From positions 3,906,001 through 3,970,000 of the forward strand of contig NW_025408670.1 in NCBI RefSeq assembly GCF_020360975.1: DNA of 64,000 bases. Reading direction: 5' to 3'. The DNA comes from Hirsutella rhossiliensis (lineage: Eukaryota > Ascomycota > Sordariomycetes > Hypocreales > Ophiocordycipitaceae). Below, in pieces: positions 63,023 to 64,000 of the stretch. Position 1 is the first letter of the stretch. Every line of letters begins with the position of its first letter. The notes beneath the pieces are model-generated. The model had not been told where the DNA came from, searched no databases, and saw nothing but the letters and a program-made list of their open reading frames with translations. The translations under genes were made by a program, and so were the position numbers.

Positions 63023-64000
63023 AGCGTGTTAGTTACCTCGAAGGACGGCCCGGGAGCGAATAGAGATTAGATCACGGCGACAGGAAATACTAGAAATGAA
63101 GTGGAGGATAGGAACGGCCCTGCCCTGGGATATCCCCTTTGAGCTAGAGAGCTCTTGGGGGCATAGCCGGCCCGGCCCCGGAGAGCCTGCAGGACTGTCA
63201 GACGAGAGTGCTGAAGGAGGTGAGAAAGGCCCAGGCTGAAACACAGCCCGGCATTCTGATGGAAAGGCCGCCGTGCGATTCAAGCCCGGGATGGGACCTG
63301 CTGGCAAAACAAGTGTTGCGTCCGTCGACGCTCGAACCATGTTTTATCAAAATGCTTAGCACCGATCAATCCAAAACATATTGACTATGTTTGCAGGGCA
63401 CAAAAACAGAGCACACGCCGCCCCGGTCAAGTGCGCCAACCAGGTGCGGGATGCTGTGGTTACGGAGCAGAAGCGCCTCTGAAAGGCGCTTCCGCCGCGA
63501 GACAAAAGTATAAGCCCCTCGTCCGGGGACGGCCGGAGCACGCTCGGAGGCCAGGATCGGCAGAAAAATGCCGACATGCCCCTCCTTGCTTGACCCCAGG
63601 CGAATGGCATCCCCCTTCCCCTGGGATGATAATACAGAGCTAGGCGCGAAGCGGAACCGAGAGTGGCGCGGCTGGGAAAGGTGCCTTGGTACGAATTAGG
63701 GCCTCCACAACGCCCAGCCTTTTCCTCTCTCGGAATTAATTGAACGGCTAGTATCCGTGAAGGTCAGAAACAGCTGCGTAGGGCACTCTCAGCCATTGCC
63801 TCCCTTAGCTTTCACTCACATCCTCTTCGTGACAGAACAGGGTCAACAACAAGTCGACGACGTCTTGGAATGCGCAGGCCAAGGGTGAGACTACCAAGTA
63901 CGTGTATGGGACAGGTCCGTCAGCTCGCGGCTGCGCTGATGCAAGCGGCCAACAGCGGCCAGGCATGGTTTCCGGACACTAAACTCGCTGCTCATCGTAT
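63023..64000. other. Normal-composition flank, no confident gene
   Basis: CA/TG return to normal frequency. Frames at 63,029-63,340 (minus), 63,356-63,610 (minus) and 63,431-63,643 (plus) are short, overlapping and unrecognised. A possible exon end with a GTGAG donor lies near 63,885 but cannot be supported alone. Confidence 0.4.

Overview
This window looks like a filamentous ascomycete genome, probably Sordariomycetes and possibly Hypocreales. The evidence is a Whi3-type RNA-binding protein with fungal architecture, a tyrosinase gene with seven short (54-66 bp) GT-AG introns and fungal-like branch sites, fungal LTR retrotransposons, and long AT-rich tracts almost free of CpA/TpG with TAG/TAA stops replacing Gln and Trp codons. 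That last pattern is the signature of repeat-induced point mutation (RIP).

Layout. (1) 1-14,390 is ordinary GC-rich DNA. It holds one confident gene, whi3 (6558-8264), behind a long pyrimidine-rich leader, and a decayed Mutator-like (MULE) transposase (12,654-13,690, minus). The rest shows no gene I can support. (2) 14,390-36,890 is RIP-degraded and nested. A dispersed repeat (repeat C) is split by a near-perfect palindrome with about 1.8-kb arms (15,848-36,245). The right arm of the palindrome is interrupted by a Gypsy-B element (18,924-25,837, minus) and a Gypsy-A chromovirus (26,181-35,990, plus). (3) 36,890-40,545 is an island without RIP. It carries a 503-bp MULE-type MITE with a 9-bp target duplication and an apparently intact, secreted tyrosinase gene (38,017-40,170, eight exons, 578 aa). 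(4) 40,545-62,880 is RIP-degraded again. It has two further copies of repeat C, unclassified remnants, and a second Gypsy-A copy in the opposite orientation (47,452-61,595). A Copia element (51,384-55,676, minus) with identical 271-bp LTRs and no RIP sits inside that copy's integrase. (5) 62,880-64,000 returns to normal composition with no confident gene.

How it fits together. Target-site duplications give an order of events: repeat C, then the palindrome, then Gypsy-A and Gypsy-B, then RIP, then Copia. The Copia copy postdates RIP of its host element. It is nonetheless frameshifted and lacks RNase H, so it is either a trans-mobilised deletion derivative or partly a sequencing artefact. Both Gypsy-A copies carry a long extra reading frame between the chromodomain and the 3' LTR, of a kind I do not recognise. 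The only gene in the heterochromatin-like block that looks functional is the tyrosinase, an enzyme of melanin or phenol oxidation.
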